DNA of 64,000 nucleotides from Capnocytophaga leadbetteri (GCF_003054025.1 NZ_QBKG01000004.1:1-64000), one strand, 5' to 3'. Shown: positions 1 to 7,374, numbered from the stretch's first letter. The notes: generated by a model not told the origin, from the letters alone. Made by a program: numbers and translations.

Positions 1-1
1 G

Positions 2-268
2 TTTGAAAAGTACAACATCAAAAAAGCAAATGATACTGCCGAAGATTTTGTTGTTCAAGATAATCTATTGTACTTTTATCTTGCTGAACAACTAAGATTT
101 GGTGTTTTAGACATCAATACCAAGGAAATTATCTATGTTTCAGAACCTATTGCAGTAGTGGAAAGAGATGATAGTTTTACCCAGCTTAAAGATTTAAAAG
201 TCTCAGAAAATAAGGTCTATATATTAGATAGTAATCATACGTTGCATATTTTTGAACGTGAAGAATAG
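2..268 (+). CDS. 3' end of an immunity-like protein, paralogue of the 798-1895 gene (partial)
   Basis: The gene enters from the left edge and its last 88 codons are visible. They are nearly identical, in protein and DNA, to the C-terminal end of the gene at 798-1895 (shared core DINTKEIIYVSEPIAVVERD), differing at scattered positions and lacking the final two codons of that gene. The family is not one I recognise. No signal peptide or membrane segment can be judged from the fragment. A tandem paralogue directly upstream of a toxin-like ORF suggests an immunity-gene array. The product name is an inference; the coding frame is well supported by the paralogue. Confidence 0.75.
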   Translation, partial: FEKYNIKKANDTAEDFVVQDNLLYFYLAEQLRFGVLDINTKEIIYVSEPIAVVERDDSFTQLKDLKVSENKVYILDSNHTLHIFEREE

Positions 269-373
269 TTCTTGTTTTATCATACTAATTTCATTTCTAT
301 TACTTTTACTTTCATTTAGTAAGCATAGAAAAACCCTAAGAAATATACGCCTGAAAACATTGAGCATATAGAT

Positions 374-796
374 ATGAAGTTTGAAAAAGCTTTAGATGAT
401 ATCTGTGCCAACTGCCGTTATGACGTGAAGTTTAACACTAACCGAAATGAAGGTCTACCTTTATTTGAAGAGTTCAAGAGTTATAATAGCGAAACGTGGA
501 GTAAAATAGCTAATGATAAAGGATTTATTCAACAGTTTAAAAGCTACTTGAACACAGAAGGTATCGAAAAAATAGAAGATTTAGCTTATGTGATCAACAG
601 TAATAAAGCTAATATAAATGAGGTAAAACAAGCTTTTAAAGAAGTGTTTAAGCGTAATAGTGATGAAATTTTAGAGATTATGAGCCCTGAATTGAAGAAA
701 AGTTTAGGACTTATAAATAAAAATAGAGAAGAAGTATTTAAACTACTAATAAAAGACACCAATTCTCCACTTTATAACTTTATAAAATCACAATAA
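374..796 (+). CDS. Orphan toxin-tip-like hypothetical protein
   Basis: A 140-residue soluble, Lys- and Asn-rich protein of no family I recognise. The frame stays open upstream of the ATG to a stop at 326-328 and would add NPKKYTPENIEHID. That style of sequence resembles the linker that precedes C-terminal toxin domains in polymorphic toxins, so this may be a displaced C-terminal cassette that has gained a start codon. Its stop is separated by one base from the ATG of the 798-1895 gene, as expected for a co-transcribed toxin/immunity pair. There are few conserved-looking polar clusters (one CANC near residue 11) and catalytic residues cannot be assigned. The toxin role is inference from context. 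Confidence 0.55.
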   Translation: MKFEKALDDICANCRYDVKFNTNRNEGLPLFEEFKSYNSETWSKIANDKGFIQQFKSYLNTEGIEKIEDLAYVINSNKANINEVKQAFKEVFKRNSDEILEIMSPELKKSLGLINKNREEVFKLLIKDTNSPLYNFIKSQ

Positions 797-797
797 A

Positions 798-1895
798 ATG
801 TTTAAACTAAATTCTAAAATAGATAATGTAAGAGATTATGTTATTTATAAAGGCAAACCTTATTACATCAATACATCACGTGAAATTCAATGTGGTGAAA
901 AGAAACAGATGCTTTATAGAACACCACTAAGCCCGCTTGTTATGTTTAATAATAAGTTCTATTGTTCTGAATGGAATAATAATTACAAAATTTTTGACGA
1001 AAATTTGGAGTTGGTAGAAGAAGGCGAAGATAAAGTTTTTTTATATTTATCTAACGATTATTTAGAAACACAATATTCAAATGAATATCTAGAGGATATT
1101 ACTGCTATTATAGATAGAAAAGAAAACCTCATAGTATTAGGTGAAATTGACAAATTTTCTATAAGTTTTTTCCAAATGGATATATATATATATATATATA
1201 TATACAAAAAGAATAAAATATATGATGATGTAATGTCTGTCAGAGCTTTTTCTATTCAAGAGAAAGAGCATCTATGGGAGTTTTCTCTTGCTTCATTTGG
1301 AAAGTGGAAAAATTCGTGGGATGAAGAAAGATTTTTTGAAGTATATAAACTTATTGGTATATACAACAATATTTTTTGGGCTTTTATAGAGTTGGGAGGC
1401 TTTGTAGGCTTAGATATTGAAAGAGGAGAATTAAAATATCATATTACTGAATATGATCAATCTATAGGAAGAACTATTTGCAAAGGCAAAAATTTTTTTA
1501 GAAGTGATTATCTCTTAGACAATGAAAAAGGGAAAATTATTGGTATGGCTATAGATGTCTTTATTGAAATAGATTTAACCCAAGAGCCTCCTTTTGTTAC
1601 TCAATATGGCTTACAGGAAGAGTTTGAAAAGTATAACATCAAAAAAGCAAATGATACTGCAGGAAGTTATGTTGTTCAAGATAATCTATTGTACTTTTAT
1701 CTTGCTGAAAAACTAAGATTTGGTATTTTAGACATCAACACCAAGGAAATTATCTATGTTTCAGAGCCTATTGCAGTAGTGGAAAGAGATGATAGTTTTA
1801 CTCGCCTTAGAGATTTAAAAGTCTCAGAAAATAAGGTGTATATCTTAGATAGTAATCATACGTTGCATATTTTTGAAAGAGAAGAAAATGCCTAG
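798..1895 (+). CDS. Immunity-like hypothetical protein containing an in-frame TA microsatellite
   Basis: A 365-residue protein without signal peptide or membrane segment, rich in short hydrophobic beta-strand-like stretches, possibly a propeller-like fold. I do not recognise the family. It starts one base after the preceding toxin-like ORF. Its last 88 or so residues match the partial gene at 2-268, so the two are tandem paralogues. Residues near 128-136 are an alternating Ile-Tyr run encoded by twelve TA units at 1181-1204. Gain or loss of one unit would shift the frame, so expression could be phase-variable. An immunity role is an inference from the tandem array and tight coupling. Confidence 0.7.
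   Translation: MFKLNSKIDNVRDYVIYKGKPYYINTSREIQCGEKKQMLYRTPLSPLVMFNNKFYCSEWNNNYKIFDENLELVEEGEDKVFLYLSNDYLETQYSNEYLEDITAIIDRKENLIVLGEIDKFSISFFQMDIYIYIYIYKKNKIYDDVMSVRAFSIQEKEHLWEFSLASFGKWKNSWDEERFFEVYKLIGIYNNIFWAFIELGGFVGLDIERGELKYHITEYDQSIGRTICKGKNFFRSDYLLDNEKGKIIGMAIDVFIEIDLTQEPPFVTQYGLQEEFEKYNIKKANDTAGSYVVQDNLLYFYLAEKLRFGILDINTKEIIYVSEPIAVVERDDSFTRLRDLKVSENKVYILDSNHTLHIFEREENA
1181..1204. repeat. (TA)12 microsatellite inside a coding region
   Basis: Twelve uninterrupted TA dinucleotides lie within the 798-1895 reading frame and encode an Ile-Tyr repeat. The dinucleotide unit is not a multiple of three, so slippage by one or two units truncates the protein. Confidence 0.95.
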
Positions 1896-1935
1896 ACTAT
1901 TGCTTTTAGTTATAAAAGCAGAATTATATATTTAT

Positions 1936-2049
1936 ATGAAAAAATCAGATATAACACCTCAATTAAAATCAGAGTAGTTAGAAAAATTAAATAAGGATTA
2001 TCCTCAAATAAAATTTGAAATAAATTCTCTTGATGATTTTATTAACTAA
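1936..2049 (+). pseudogene. Decayed 38-codon ORF, copy 1 (in-frame TAG)
   Basis: Reads from ATG 1936 to TAA 2047-2049 in one frame with a TAG at 1975-1977. The translation ends IKFEINSLDDFIN, matching the IKFEIRALEDFIK end of the copy at 2517-2635. Each copy sits immediately upstream of a 147-148 aa gene. The parent family is unknown; it may be a small partner protein or the tail of a toxin. It is called a pseudogene because of the internal stop. Confidence 0.55.
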
Positions 2050-2061
2050 AGAATATTAGAA

Positions 2062-2505
2062 ATGAAAAAGATAAAAGACCTTTATATTGCTAAAGAAAAA
2101 TTTAGTAATATAAATAAAATCGAAAAAAAAATAGACTATGAAAAATGGAAAAAATTCATTGACACACATAAGGATTATTTTATTTGGAATGAGGATACAG
2201 AAGATGGTATTTTTAGAAAAGACAATATAGATAAAATTCCTGATTGGGCAAAGGAGGGAATCTTAAGAAGTTTAAATAAAACAGAGTCTTATGCCGAGTT
2301 CAATAGTGAAAAAAAATACTATGAAATTCGCATCTGTTTTATCGAAGAATTAAATGTTATATCAATAACTTCGCAGAAAAGAATAACTTTAAAACATCTT
2401 AAAATGCTTTTAAATATGGCAAATTACTTAGATGCACTATTGTTAATAGATGGAAAAACAGTAATTGACCAGCAATTTATTGAAGAATTGGAGAGAAAAC
2501 AATAA
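2062..2505 (+). CDS. Immunity-like hypothetical protein, tandem copy A
   Basis: A 147-residue acidic/basic soluble protein of no recognised family. Residues 1-115 have diverged from the 148-residue neighbour at 2641-3087 but keep the same layout (LYI.KEK, DY.KW, W.EDTE, IP). The last 32 or so residues, MANYLDALLLIDGKTVIDQQ onward, are identical in the two proteins and almost identical in DNA. A conserved tail with a variable body fits immunity proteins diversifying by recombination. The role is inferred; that it is a real gene is supported by the paralogue. Confidence 0.7.
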   Translation: MKKIKDLYIAKEKFSNINKIEKKIDYEKWKKFIDTHKDYFIWNEDTEDGIFRKDNIDKIPDWAKEGILRSLNKTESYAEFNSEKKYYEIRICFIEELNVISITSQKRITLKHLKMLLNMANYLDALLLIDGKTVIDQQFIEELERKQ

Positions 2506-2705
2506 AAGCTATTTATATGTCTAAGGAAATATAACTAATGATTTGTTAACATTTTGGCAAAAAGAACTCTCTAAGAAAACAAGAGAAACAAAAATTAAAT
2601 TTGAAATTAGAGCATTAGAAGATTTTATAAAGTAGAAAATATGAAAGAAGTAGAAAAATTAAGAGAGTTATACATAGTAAAAGAAAAAAATGATTTTCTA
2701 ATAAA
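2414..2705. repeat. Tandem duplication unit, copy 1
   Basis: Contains the 3' end of gene A, the decayed small ORF and the 5' end of gene B. It is repeated at 2996-3274 with small indels. The central part of gene B lies between the two copies and is not duplicated. Confidence 0.85.
2517..2635 (+). pseudogene. Decayed 38-codon ORF, copy 2 (frameshifted)
   Basis: ATG at 2517 opens MSKEI and then a stop, but the +1 frame from about 2528 reads LLTFWQKELSKKTRETKIKF and ends ALEDFIK at 2633-2635. Comparison with copy 3, which has one more A in the GAAA run, shows a one-base deletion near the start. It lies between the two 147/148-residue genes. Confidence 0.55.
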
Positions 2706-3087
2706 AAATACAAATAGAGTAGACTATCAAAAATGGGCTGAATTTGTTGAAAAAAATAAAGAAACCTATACGTGGTTTGAAGATACAGAAAAAGGGAAAA
2801 ATATCTTAAGGAATATAGATTCTATCCCAAATGATTTTAGAGATAGTTTCGTTAGCCTATTGAAAAAAGTTCGTTGTTTCTATAATTATAGAAATACAGA
2901 ATATGACTATTCTATAGGGTTTTCTGAGCAAAGTGATAAAGTTATGATATCTTTTGAAAAAGAAATTACTCATAAAGAACTAAAGTCTTTTTTGGATATG
3001 GCAAATTACTTAGATGCTCTATTATTAATAGATGGAAAAACAGTAATTGACCAGCAATTTATTGAAGAATTGGAGAGAAAACAATAA
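2641..3087 (+). CDS. Immunity-like hypothetical protein, tandem copy B
   Basis: A 148-residue protein, paralogue of the gene at 2062-2505. The N-terminal two thirds are divergent and the C-terminal 32 residues identical. It follows the decayed small ORF by 5 bases and is followed after 11 bases by another copy of that ORF. There is no signal peptide and no recognised domain. The first 60 or so bases reappear at 3220-3274, where a third copy is truncated. The tandem arrangement suggests an array of immunity genes for variants of one toxin, which is an inference. Confidence 0.7.
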   Translation: MKEVEKLRELYIVKEKNDFLIKNTNRVDYQKWAEFVEKNKETYTWFEDTEKGKNILRNIDSIPNDFRDSFVSLLKKVRCFYNYRNTEYDYSIGFSEQSDKVMISFEKEITHKELKSFLDMANYLDALLLIDGKTVIDQQFIEELERKQ

Positions 3088-3274
3088 AAGCTATTTGTAT
3101 GTCTGGGGAAAATATAACGAATCTGTTAACATTTTGGCAAAAAGAACTCTCTAAAAAACAAGAGAAACAGGAATCAAATTTGAAATTAAATCATTAGAAG
3201 ATTTTATAAAGTAGAAAATATGAAAGAAGTAGAAAAATTAAGAGAGTTATACATAGTAAAAGAAAAAATGATTT
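2996..3274. repeat. Tandem duplication unit, copy 2
   Basis: A near-identical copy of 2414-2705, carrying the end of gene B, a frameshifted small ORF and the start of a truncated third gene. Confidence 0.85.
3099..3214 (+). pseudogene. Decayed 38-codon ORF, copy 3 (frameshifted)
   Basis: Begins MSGENITNLLTFWQKELSKK in frame from ATG 3099, then loses frame relative to copy 2 in the AAAAAACAAGAG stretch. The remaining sequence still encodes the KFEI.SLEDFIK tail in another frame up to the TAG at 3212-3214. This copy preserves the likely ancestral start. Confidence 0.55.
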
Positions 3275-3282
3275 TCCCCTGA
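3220..3282 (+). pseudogene. Truncated third copy of the 148-residue gene
   Basis: The first 18 codons match the gene at 2641 (MKEVEKLRELYIVKEK). A one-base loss in the poly-A run and a change to unrelated sequence then give a stop at 3280-3282. Confidence 0.6.
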
Positions 3283-3602
3283 AAATAAAAATTGTTTTAG
3301 TATATATATGGATGTGTGGAAAACGACTTTTGATTTTGTTCTGAAGAAACAAAATGGGAAATATAAAGTAGCTGTTGAAATTCCTACTGCATAGTTAGAT
3401 AACAAATAAATATGATAAATTAAAAATAAAATAGATTCTATACCTTTTGAAGCTAGGATGGAAATCACTGAAAAGTACCATTTATCAAGAGCAGGTAGAT
3501 ATGCGTATAGGAAAAGTAAAAAAGGAAATGCTTTATTTGAAGTTAGAAGTCGTTGCTCATTTGCTAATTATATAGTATCTTTGCTACGAAAATGGAGAGG
3601 TA
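3283..3602 (+). other. Gene debris downstream of the immunity array
   Basis: About 320 bases with no intact gene. Short open stretches such as 3308-3394 (ends KYKVAVEIPTA) and a frame from about 3430 to 3600 (AGRYAYRKSKKGNALFEVRS) look like fragments of toxin or immunity genes. A TATCTTTG box near 3570 on the plus strand is followed by a 22-codon ORF (ATG at 3591) that ends just before the hairpin at 3659. I cannot tell whether it is expressed. Confidence 0.4.
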
Positions 3603-3658
3603 TGTATCGCTGAAATCGCTACTCAATAAAGGCAATAAGCGTATATTGCTGAATGGAT

Positions 3659-3699
3659 AACGGCACTTGAGCAGAGATATCTCTGTTTCAAGTGCCGTT
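3659..3699. terminator. Strong hairpin separating the immunity array from the AraC block
   Basis: A perfect 12-bp stem AACGGCACTTGA / TCAAGTGCCGTT encloses a second palindrome, AGAGATATCTCT. It lies between the debris region (plus strand) and the 3' end of the AraC gene (minus strand). There is only a weak T-run, so it may be a processing or boundary hairpin and not a classic terminator. Confidence 0.6.
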
Positions 3700-3734
3700 C
3701 GTTTATTGGTAAGTTTTTGCGTTTAACCATTTTT

Positions 3735-4640
3735 CTATTCTTCGGTAAACTGTTGTCCTTTATATTCTTCTTTAAACTCCGTAACCGTCTGTCCTGTTTG
3801 TTTTTTGAAGAAACGCATTAAATGTCCTGGCTCTGAGAAATTAAATTCGTATGCCAATTCACTGGTGGTTTTGTCAGTGAAGAGTATTTCATTCTTGATT
3901 TCTGCAAGCAGACGTTGTTTGAGCAGATGTATGGCCGTTTGCCCATATTGTGCTTGTACAGAAGCATTCAATGTAATGCGGCTGATGTTCAGCATGGCTG
4001 CATAGTCGGCCACTTGCTGGTATTGGCGAATATGTTTCTCTAAGAGTTGCTTGAACATAAAGGCATGGTGGTTCTTGGGAGCATCAAAAGGCAGATGGTA
4101 TTGAGCAGAATACCTACGATTAAGGGTCATAAGCAGATAATGAAGCAAGGATACGATGATGTGATAGCTATCGGCAAGAGGATGGTTGAGTTCTTCTTTT
4201 ATCCGCACAAGCAAACGCTCGTATTCTTGTTGTTCTATAGCAGTAGCCAACAGATAGGGTGGGAAATCTGTTTGGTAGCAATAAAGCAAACGATAAGTAA
4301 AGAAAGGATCGGCAAGATAGGTTGAAAGAAAGTCATCACGAAAAACAAGGAAACGATAATCGGTTTGGCTTTCATTAATATGCCACTCTTGATGGATGTG
4401 CGGCGAAAGTATCAGCACCGTATTGTCTTTCAACGCGATATGTTGAAAGCCATAACGCAGCCACCCAGATGCTTTCCTGAAGAAAAACAACTCGAAAAAG
4501 TTAGTTTTGAAACACGGATACTCCATCAATACACCACGCAACCGCTGGTGTGTATCAGTATTGAGGTTGAAGTCTACACCACATTCCGTTTTGCTGAAGG
4601 GAACATATGTAAGTTCTTTGGGACTAATCGCTAATTTCAT
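3735..4640 (-). CDS. AraC-family transcriptional regulator
   Basis: 301 residues. The N-terminal 180 or so residues form a cupin-like sensing region (the HIHQEWHIN stretch is typical). Residues of roughly 200-295 carry two helix-turn-helix motifs, VADYAAMLNISRITLNASVQ and SELAYEFNFSEPGHLMRFFK, the AraC/XylS DNA-binding domain. It is transcribed divergently from the cupin gene at 4761, so it most likely controls that operon and itself from the 120-bp gap. Two direct repeats spaced 21 bp apart in the gap suit an AraC dimer. The effector is unknown. The family call is secure and the target is inferred. Confidence 0.9.
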   Translation of the reverse strand: MKLAISPKELTYVPFSKTECGVDFNLNTDTHQRLRGVLMEYPCFKTNFFELFFFRKASGWLRYGFQHIALKDNTVLILSPHIHQEWHINESQTDYRFLVFRDDFLSTYLADPFFTYRLLYCYQTDFPPYLLATAIEQQEYERLLVRIKEELNHPLADSYHIIVSLLHYLLMTLNRRYSAQYHLPFDAPKNHHAFMFKQLLEKHIRQYQQVADYAAMLNISRITLNASVQAQYGQTAIHLLKQRLLAEIKNEILFTDKTTSELAYEFNFSEPGHLMRFFKKQTGQTVTEFKEEYKGQQFTEE

Positions 4641-4644
4641 AGGA

Positions 4645-4675
4645 CAAATGTATGAAAAATAAACGAGTTATCAAA
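4645..4675 (-). promoter_or_regulatory. Promoter of the AraC gene
   Basis: Read on the minus strand this is TTTG, a 19-bp spacer, then TACATTTG (-7 box complement at 4645-4652). The start codon of the regulator is only 5 bases away, so the leader is very short or absent. Confidence 0.55.
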
Positions 4676-4705
4676 ATGGTAGAACATATATTGTTAATGG
4701 TAGAA
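4675..4705. promoter_or_regulatory. Candidate AraC operator: two AATGGTAGAA direct repeats
   Basis: AATGGTAGAA occurs at 4675-4684 and again at 4696-4705, start-to-start distance 21 bp (two helical turns). It sits between the divergent promoters, touching the -33 region of the regulator and just upstream of the cupin promoter, which lacks a good -33 box. Confidence 0.6.
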
Positions 4706-4725
4706 TGCGTCTTTGTTTTATGCCC

Positions 4726-4733
4726 TACCTTTG
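4726..4733 (+). promoter_or_regulatory. -7 box of the cupin operon
   Basis: TACCTTTG matches the Bacteroidota -7 consensus, 27 bases before the ATG at 4761. No TTG lies at the expected -33 distance, consistent with activator dependence. Confidence 0.55.
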
Positions 4734-4760
4734 CACCCGTAATCAAAAACAAATATTATC

Positions 4761-5213
4761 ATGAAAGAAATTCAAATTGTAGAAAAAGGTGAGAACTTCA
4801 CCACGGTGAACGTAGGTAAGTTGAATGAAATTAAGGAATATGAGTTGGCTATGGGCAATTTCTCTATCCCGGGAAAGATGTTTGCTGGTCATGCATTGCA
4901 AGCGACAGGCGCAGAATTGTCTTTCCAAAGTCTTGCCGCTGGGCAGGATTATGGCACACGCCATGCCCATAAAACCCACGAAGAGCTTTATTTCATTCTT
5001 AAAGGTGAAGGCATTTTCGATGTAGATGGCAAACGATTTCCCATTTCGGAGGGAAGCATCGTGAGAATTGCGCCCAATGGCAAACGCGCTTTCAAGAACA
5101 CAGGTAGCAGCGAAATGCTCGTGCTTTGTGTACAATATAAAGCAAATTCGTTCTCTGATGATGATGAACCACTGAAAGATGCTATTATGCTGGAAGCCAA
5201 TGTTAAACTTTAA
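4761..5213 (+). CDS. Cupin-domain protein
   Basis: 150 residues with one cupin barrel at about 50-130. Motif 1 is visible as HAHKTHEELYFILKGEG (metal-binding H.H....E) and motif 2 is degenerate around GSIVRIAPNGKRAF. Small single-domain cupins bind metals and serve as isomerases, dioxygenases or sensors; the substrate cannot be told. It is the first gene of an operon with the metallo-hydrolase at 5226 (12-base gap) and the radical SAM gene at 6008, facing away from the AraC regulator. Adjacent cupin plus metal-dependent hydrolase suggests small-molecule detoxification or turnover, which is an inference. Confidence 0.85.
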   Translation: MKEIQIVEKGENFTTVNVGKLNEIKEYELAMGNFSIPGKMFAGHALQATGAELSFQSLAAGQDYGTRHAHKTHEELYFILKGEGIFDVDGKRFPISEGSIVRIAPNGKRAFKNTGSSEMLVLCVQYKANSFSDDDEPLKDAIMLEANVKL

Positions 5214-5225
5214 TTTTAATAAACA

Positions 5226-5990
5226 ATGAATATCCAGCAAATAAGAAATGCAACGATAATCGTTGAATATGGGGGAAAGAAAATTCTGATAGACCCTATG
5301 TTGGGAAAGAAAGGCTGCATGCAGCCTTTCCCCTTTAGTAGAAATCAACACCTGCGCAACCCACTTCATGAACTACCTTTTCCTGTAGAAGAGATATTAA
5401 AAGGTGTAGATGCGGTGTTGCTTACCCATCTACACGATGACCATATTGATGAGGCGGCCTATGAAATGATGCCTAAAGATATACGATTTTTTGTGCAAGA
5501 CAAAAACGATCGGCAGGTGGTGATGTCGCATGGATTTAATCATGTGGAAGTTGTTGGCAACAATACAAGGGTCGGGGAAGTGAGCATACAAAAAGCCGAA
5601 AGCCAGCATGGTAATTTCATTATGAAGTATCCTGCCGGACATACAACGGGTTATGTATTCACTCATCCACAAGAAAAAACGCTCTATCACGCCGGAGATA
5701 CCATTTGGTATGCTGGTGTGAAACGCAATTTGAAGCGTTTTCGCCCCGAGGTTATCACTCTTAATGCAGGTGGCAATGGCTTTCGCTTGGGTGGACGCGT
5801 TATTATGAACGATGAAGATGTGGTAAAAGTTGCTGCAGCTGCACCTAATGCAAAGATATTTGTGACGCATCTTGAAGGCGTAAACCATAATAGTGTGACG
5901 CGTGAAATGGTGAGAAAGTGTGCTGAAGCGGCTGGAATATTAAATCGTGTCTTTATTCCTGAAGATGGAGAAAAGGTAGAAAATTTATAA
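5226..5990 (+). CDS. Metallo-beta-lactamase-fold hydrolase (UlaG-like)
   Basis: 254 residues. The metal-binding motif HLHDDH is at residues 68-73, followed by a HAGDTIW motif that contributes further ligands and a late histidine in FVTHLEGVNH. The N-terminus (IRNATIIVEYGGKKILIDPM) is that of the L-ascorbate-6-phosphate lactonase-like branch, which acts on small substrates in the cytoplasm. It is the middle gene of the cupin operon, 12 bases after the cupin stop and 17 bases before the radical SAM gene. Substrate unknown. Confidence 0.88.
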   Translation: MNIQQIRNATIIVEYGGKKILIDPMLGKKGCMQPFPFSRNQHLRNPLHELPFPVEEILKGVDAVLLTHLHDDHIDEAAYEMMPKDIRFFVQDKNDRQVVMSHGFNHVEVVGNNTRVGEVSIQKAESQHGNFIMKYPAGHTTGYVFTHPQEKTLYHAGDTIWYAGVKRNLKRFRPEVITLNAGGNGFRLGGRVIMNDEDVVKVAAAAPNAKIFVTHLEGVNHNSVTREMVRKCAEAAGILNRVFIPEDGEKVENL

Positions 5991-6007
5991 AAAATAAAAG
6001 AATAAAT

Positions 6008-6910
6008 ATGACAGAAACACTCATTGGAACGAAAGAGGTGCGCAGCATCATAACCAAGTCGAACCTCCCTGTTGGTGGTTATTCGGTGAATCCATATGTG
6101 GGTTGCACCCATGCTTGCAAGTATTGTTACGCCTCATTTATGAAGCGCTTCACAGGACATAAAGAAGAATGGGGCAGTTTCTTAGACGTGAAATATTGGC
6201 CTGCAATCAAGAATCCGAAGGAATATGCCGGACAACGGGTGGTTATTGGATCGGTGACCGATGGGTACAATCCCGAAGAAGCAACTTTCGGCAGGACACG
6301 TAAACTGCTTGAAGAGTTCAAAGACAGCGATGCAGAAATACTCATTTGTACAAAGAGTGACCTCGTGTTGCGTGATCTTGACCTGTTGAAACAAATGAAG
6401 AAAGTTACCGTATCGTGGTCAATCAACACGCTTGATGAGACATTTCGTGCCGACATGGACAAGGCCGTGAGCATAGAGCGGCGCATCGCAGCCATGCGAA
6501 AAGTCTACGAGGCGGGCATCCGAACAGTTTGTTTTGTGTCGCCTATCTTTCCCGGTATCACCAATTTCAAAGCTATTTTTCAGGAAGTGAAAGATATTTG
6601 CGACCTCTTTTGGCTTGAGAACCTCAATCTGCGGGGTAGTTTTAAGGCTAACATTATGGGTTATATCAAATCACAATATCCCCATTTGTTCCCACTTTAT
6701 GAAGAAATCTATCTGCATAAAGACCGAACATATTGGAAGCAATTGGAGCAAGAAGCCGCGAAAATGGCGCAGGAGGCTCAATGTAAGTATGTGGATAATG
6801 AATTGCCTTACGAACGAAGTCCGAAAGGACATCCCTCGATAGTGAATTATCTTTATCACGAAGAAATCAGAGGGTCAGAAAATACGGGTAAAAGGAATGT
6901 TATACAATAA
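6008..6910 (+). CDS. SPL-family radical SAM protein
   Basis: 300 residues. The radical SAM cluster motif CTHACKYC is at residues 33-40 (C-x3-C-x2-C), within NPYVGCTHACKYCYASF, a signature of the spore-photoproduct-lyase-related group. The group also shows the VTDGYNPEE and TKSDLVLRDLDLL stretches. Most members outside spore formers have no proven function; one suggestion is DNA lesion repair. Here it closes the AraC-controlled operon, which would be an unusual setting for housekeeping repair. Function is not assigned beyond the family. Confidence 0.88.
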   Translation: MTETLIGTKEVRSIITKSNLPVGGYSVNPYVGCTHACKYCYASFMKRFTGHKEEWGSFLDVKYWPAIKNPKEYAGQRVVIGSVTDGYNPEEATFGRTRKLLEEFKDSDAEILICTKSDLVLRDLDLLKQMKKVTVSWSINTLDETFRADMDKAVSIERRIAAMRKVYEAGIRTVCFVSPIFPGITNFKAIFQEVKDICDLFWLENLNLRGSFKANIMGYIKSQYPHLFPLYEEIYLHKDRTYWKQLEQEAAKMAQEAQCKYVDNELPYERSPKGHPSIVNYLYHEEIRGSENTGKRNVIQ

Positions 6911-7030
6911 AACAGATGTGTATCTCTACTGTTGTTTGAAAAAGCCTGTCCAAATCATCTAAGAGTCTATCTTCTCTTATCTTCTTGTCAAAAAATTAAT
7001 CTCCTTTGTATGAGCTAATTACATTATTTT

Positions 7031-7060
7031 TTGTAGTTTTGCTTTTTATTCATAATTTTG
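7031..7060 (+). promoter_or_regulatory. Promoter of the DUF721-pyrC operon
   Basis: TTG at 7031-7033, a 19-bp spacer, then TAATTTTG at 7053-7060, 19 bases before the ATG at 7080. A second possible -7 box, TAGTTTTG, lies at 7034-7041. The rest of 6911-7079 shows no gene. Confidence 0.6.
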
Positions 7061-7079
7061 CGCCAAAATAAACTTTCTT

Positions 7080-7370
7080 ATGGACGCTAATACCCATACG
7101 CTCGGCGAAATGGTGCGCCTGTATATTCAGCAAAATAACCTCAGCTACGGGCTCTATCGCGCGCAGCTGCCCACCCTTTGGGCTGAACTAATGGGGGCTC
7201 CGGTAGCTAAGTACACCTCGTCGGTAGCGCTGAAAGGAACTACCCTTTTCGTACAACTGACCTCGCCTGCCCTTGCCCAAGAGCTTAGCTATGGGAAAAG
7301 CAAAATAATAAGTACCCTCAACGAAGCCCTCGGCAGTGAGGTTATACAAAAACTGGTTTTCTTACACTAA
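7080..7370 (+). CDS. DUF721 (DciA-like) protein
   Basis: 96 residues, the usual short length of DUF721 proteins in this phylum, with the core LWAELMGAPVAKYTSS and a VQLTSPALAQELSYGK stretch that matches the conserved W..iVG...A.hT......L.V...s..wa.eL pattern. The family includes DciA, a helicase loader in bacteria lacking DnaC. It opens a probable operon with the GNAT gene (4-base gap) and pyrC. The role in replication is inferred from the family. Confidence 0.8.
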   Translation: MDANTHTLGEMVRLYIQQNNLSYGLYRAQLPTLWAELMGAPVAKYTSSVALKGTTLFVQLTSPALAQELSYGKSKIISTLNEALGSEVIQKLVFLH

Positions 7371-7374
7371 TACT

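Noticed and set aside
1184-1204. Ile-Tyr run as a functional peptide motif
   Set aside because: It is entirely the translation of the TA microsatellite.
3247-3468. Minus-strand 73-codon open frame in the debris region
   Set aside because: It is antisense to decayed coding fragments, has no promoter and no recognisable protein.
3591-3658. A real peptide gene between the TATCTTTG box and the hairpin
   Set aside because: 22 codons only and no conservation evidence; it is mentioned as part of the debris, not called.
4743-5369. Minus-strand 208-codon frame over the cupin gene
   Set aside because: Antisense shadow of the cupin and hydrolase genes, whose motifs are clear.
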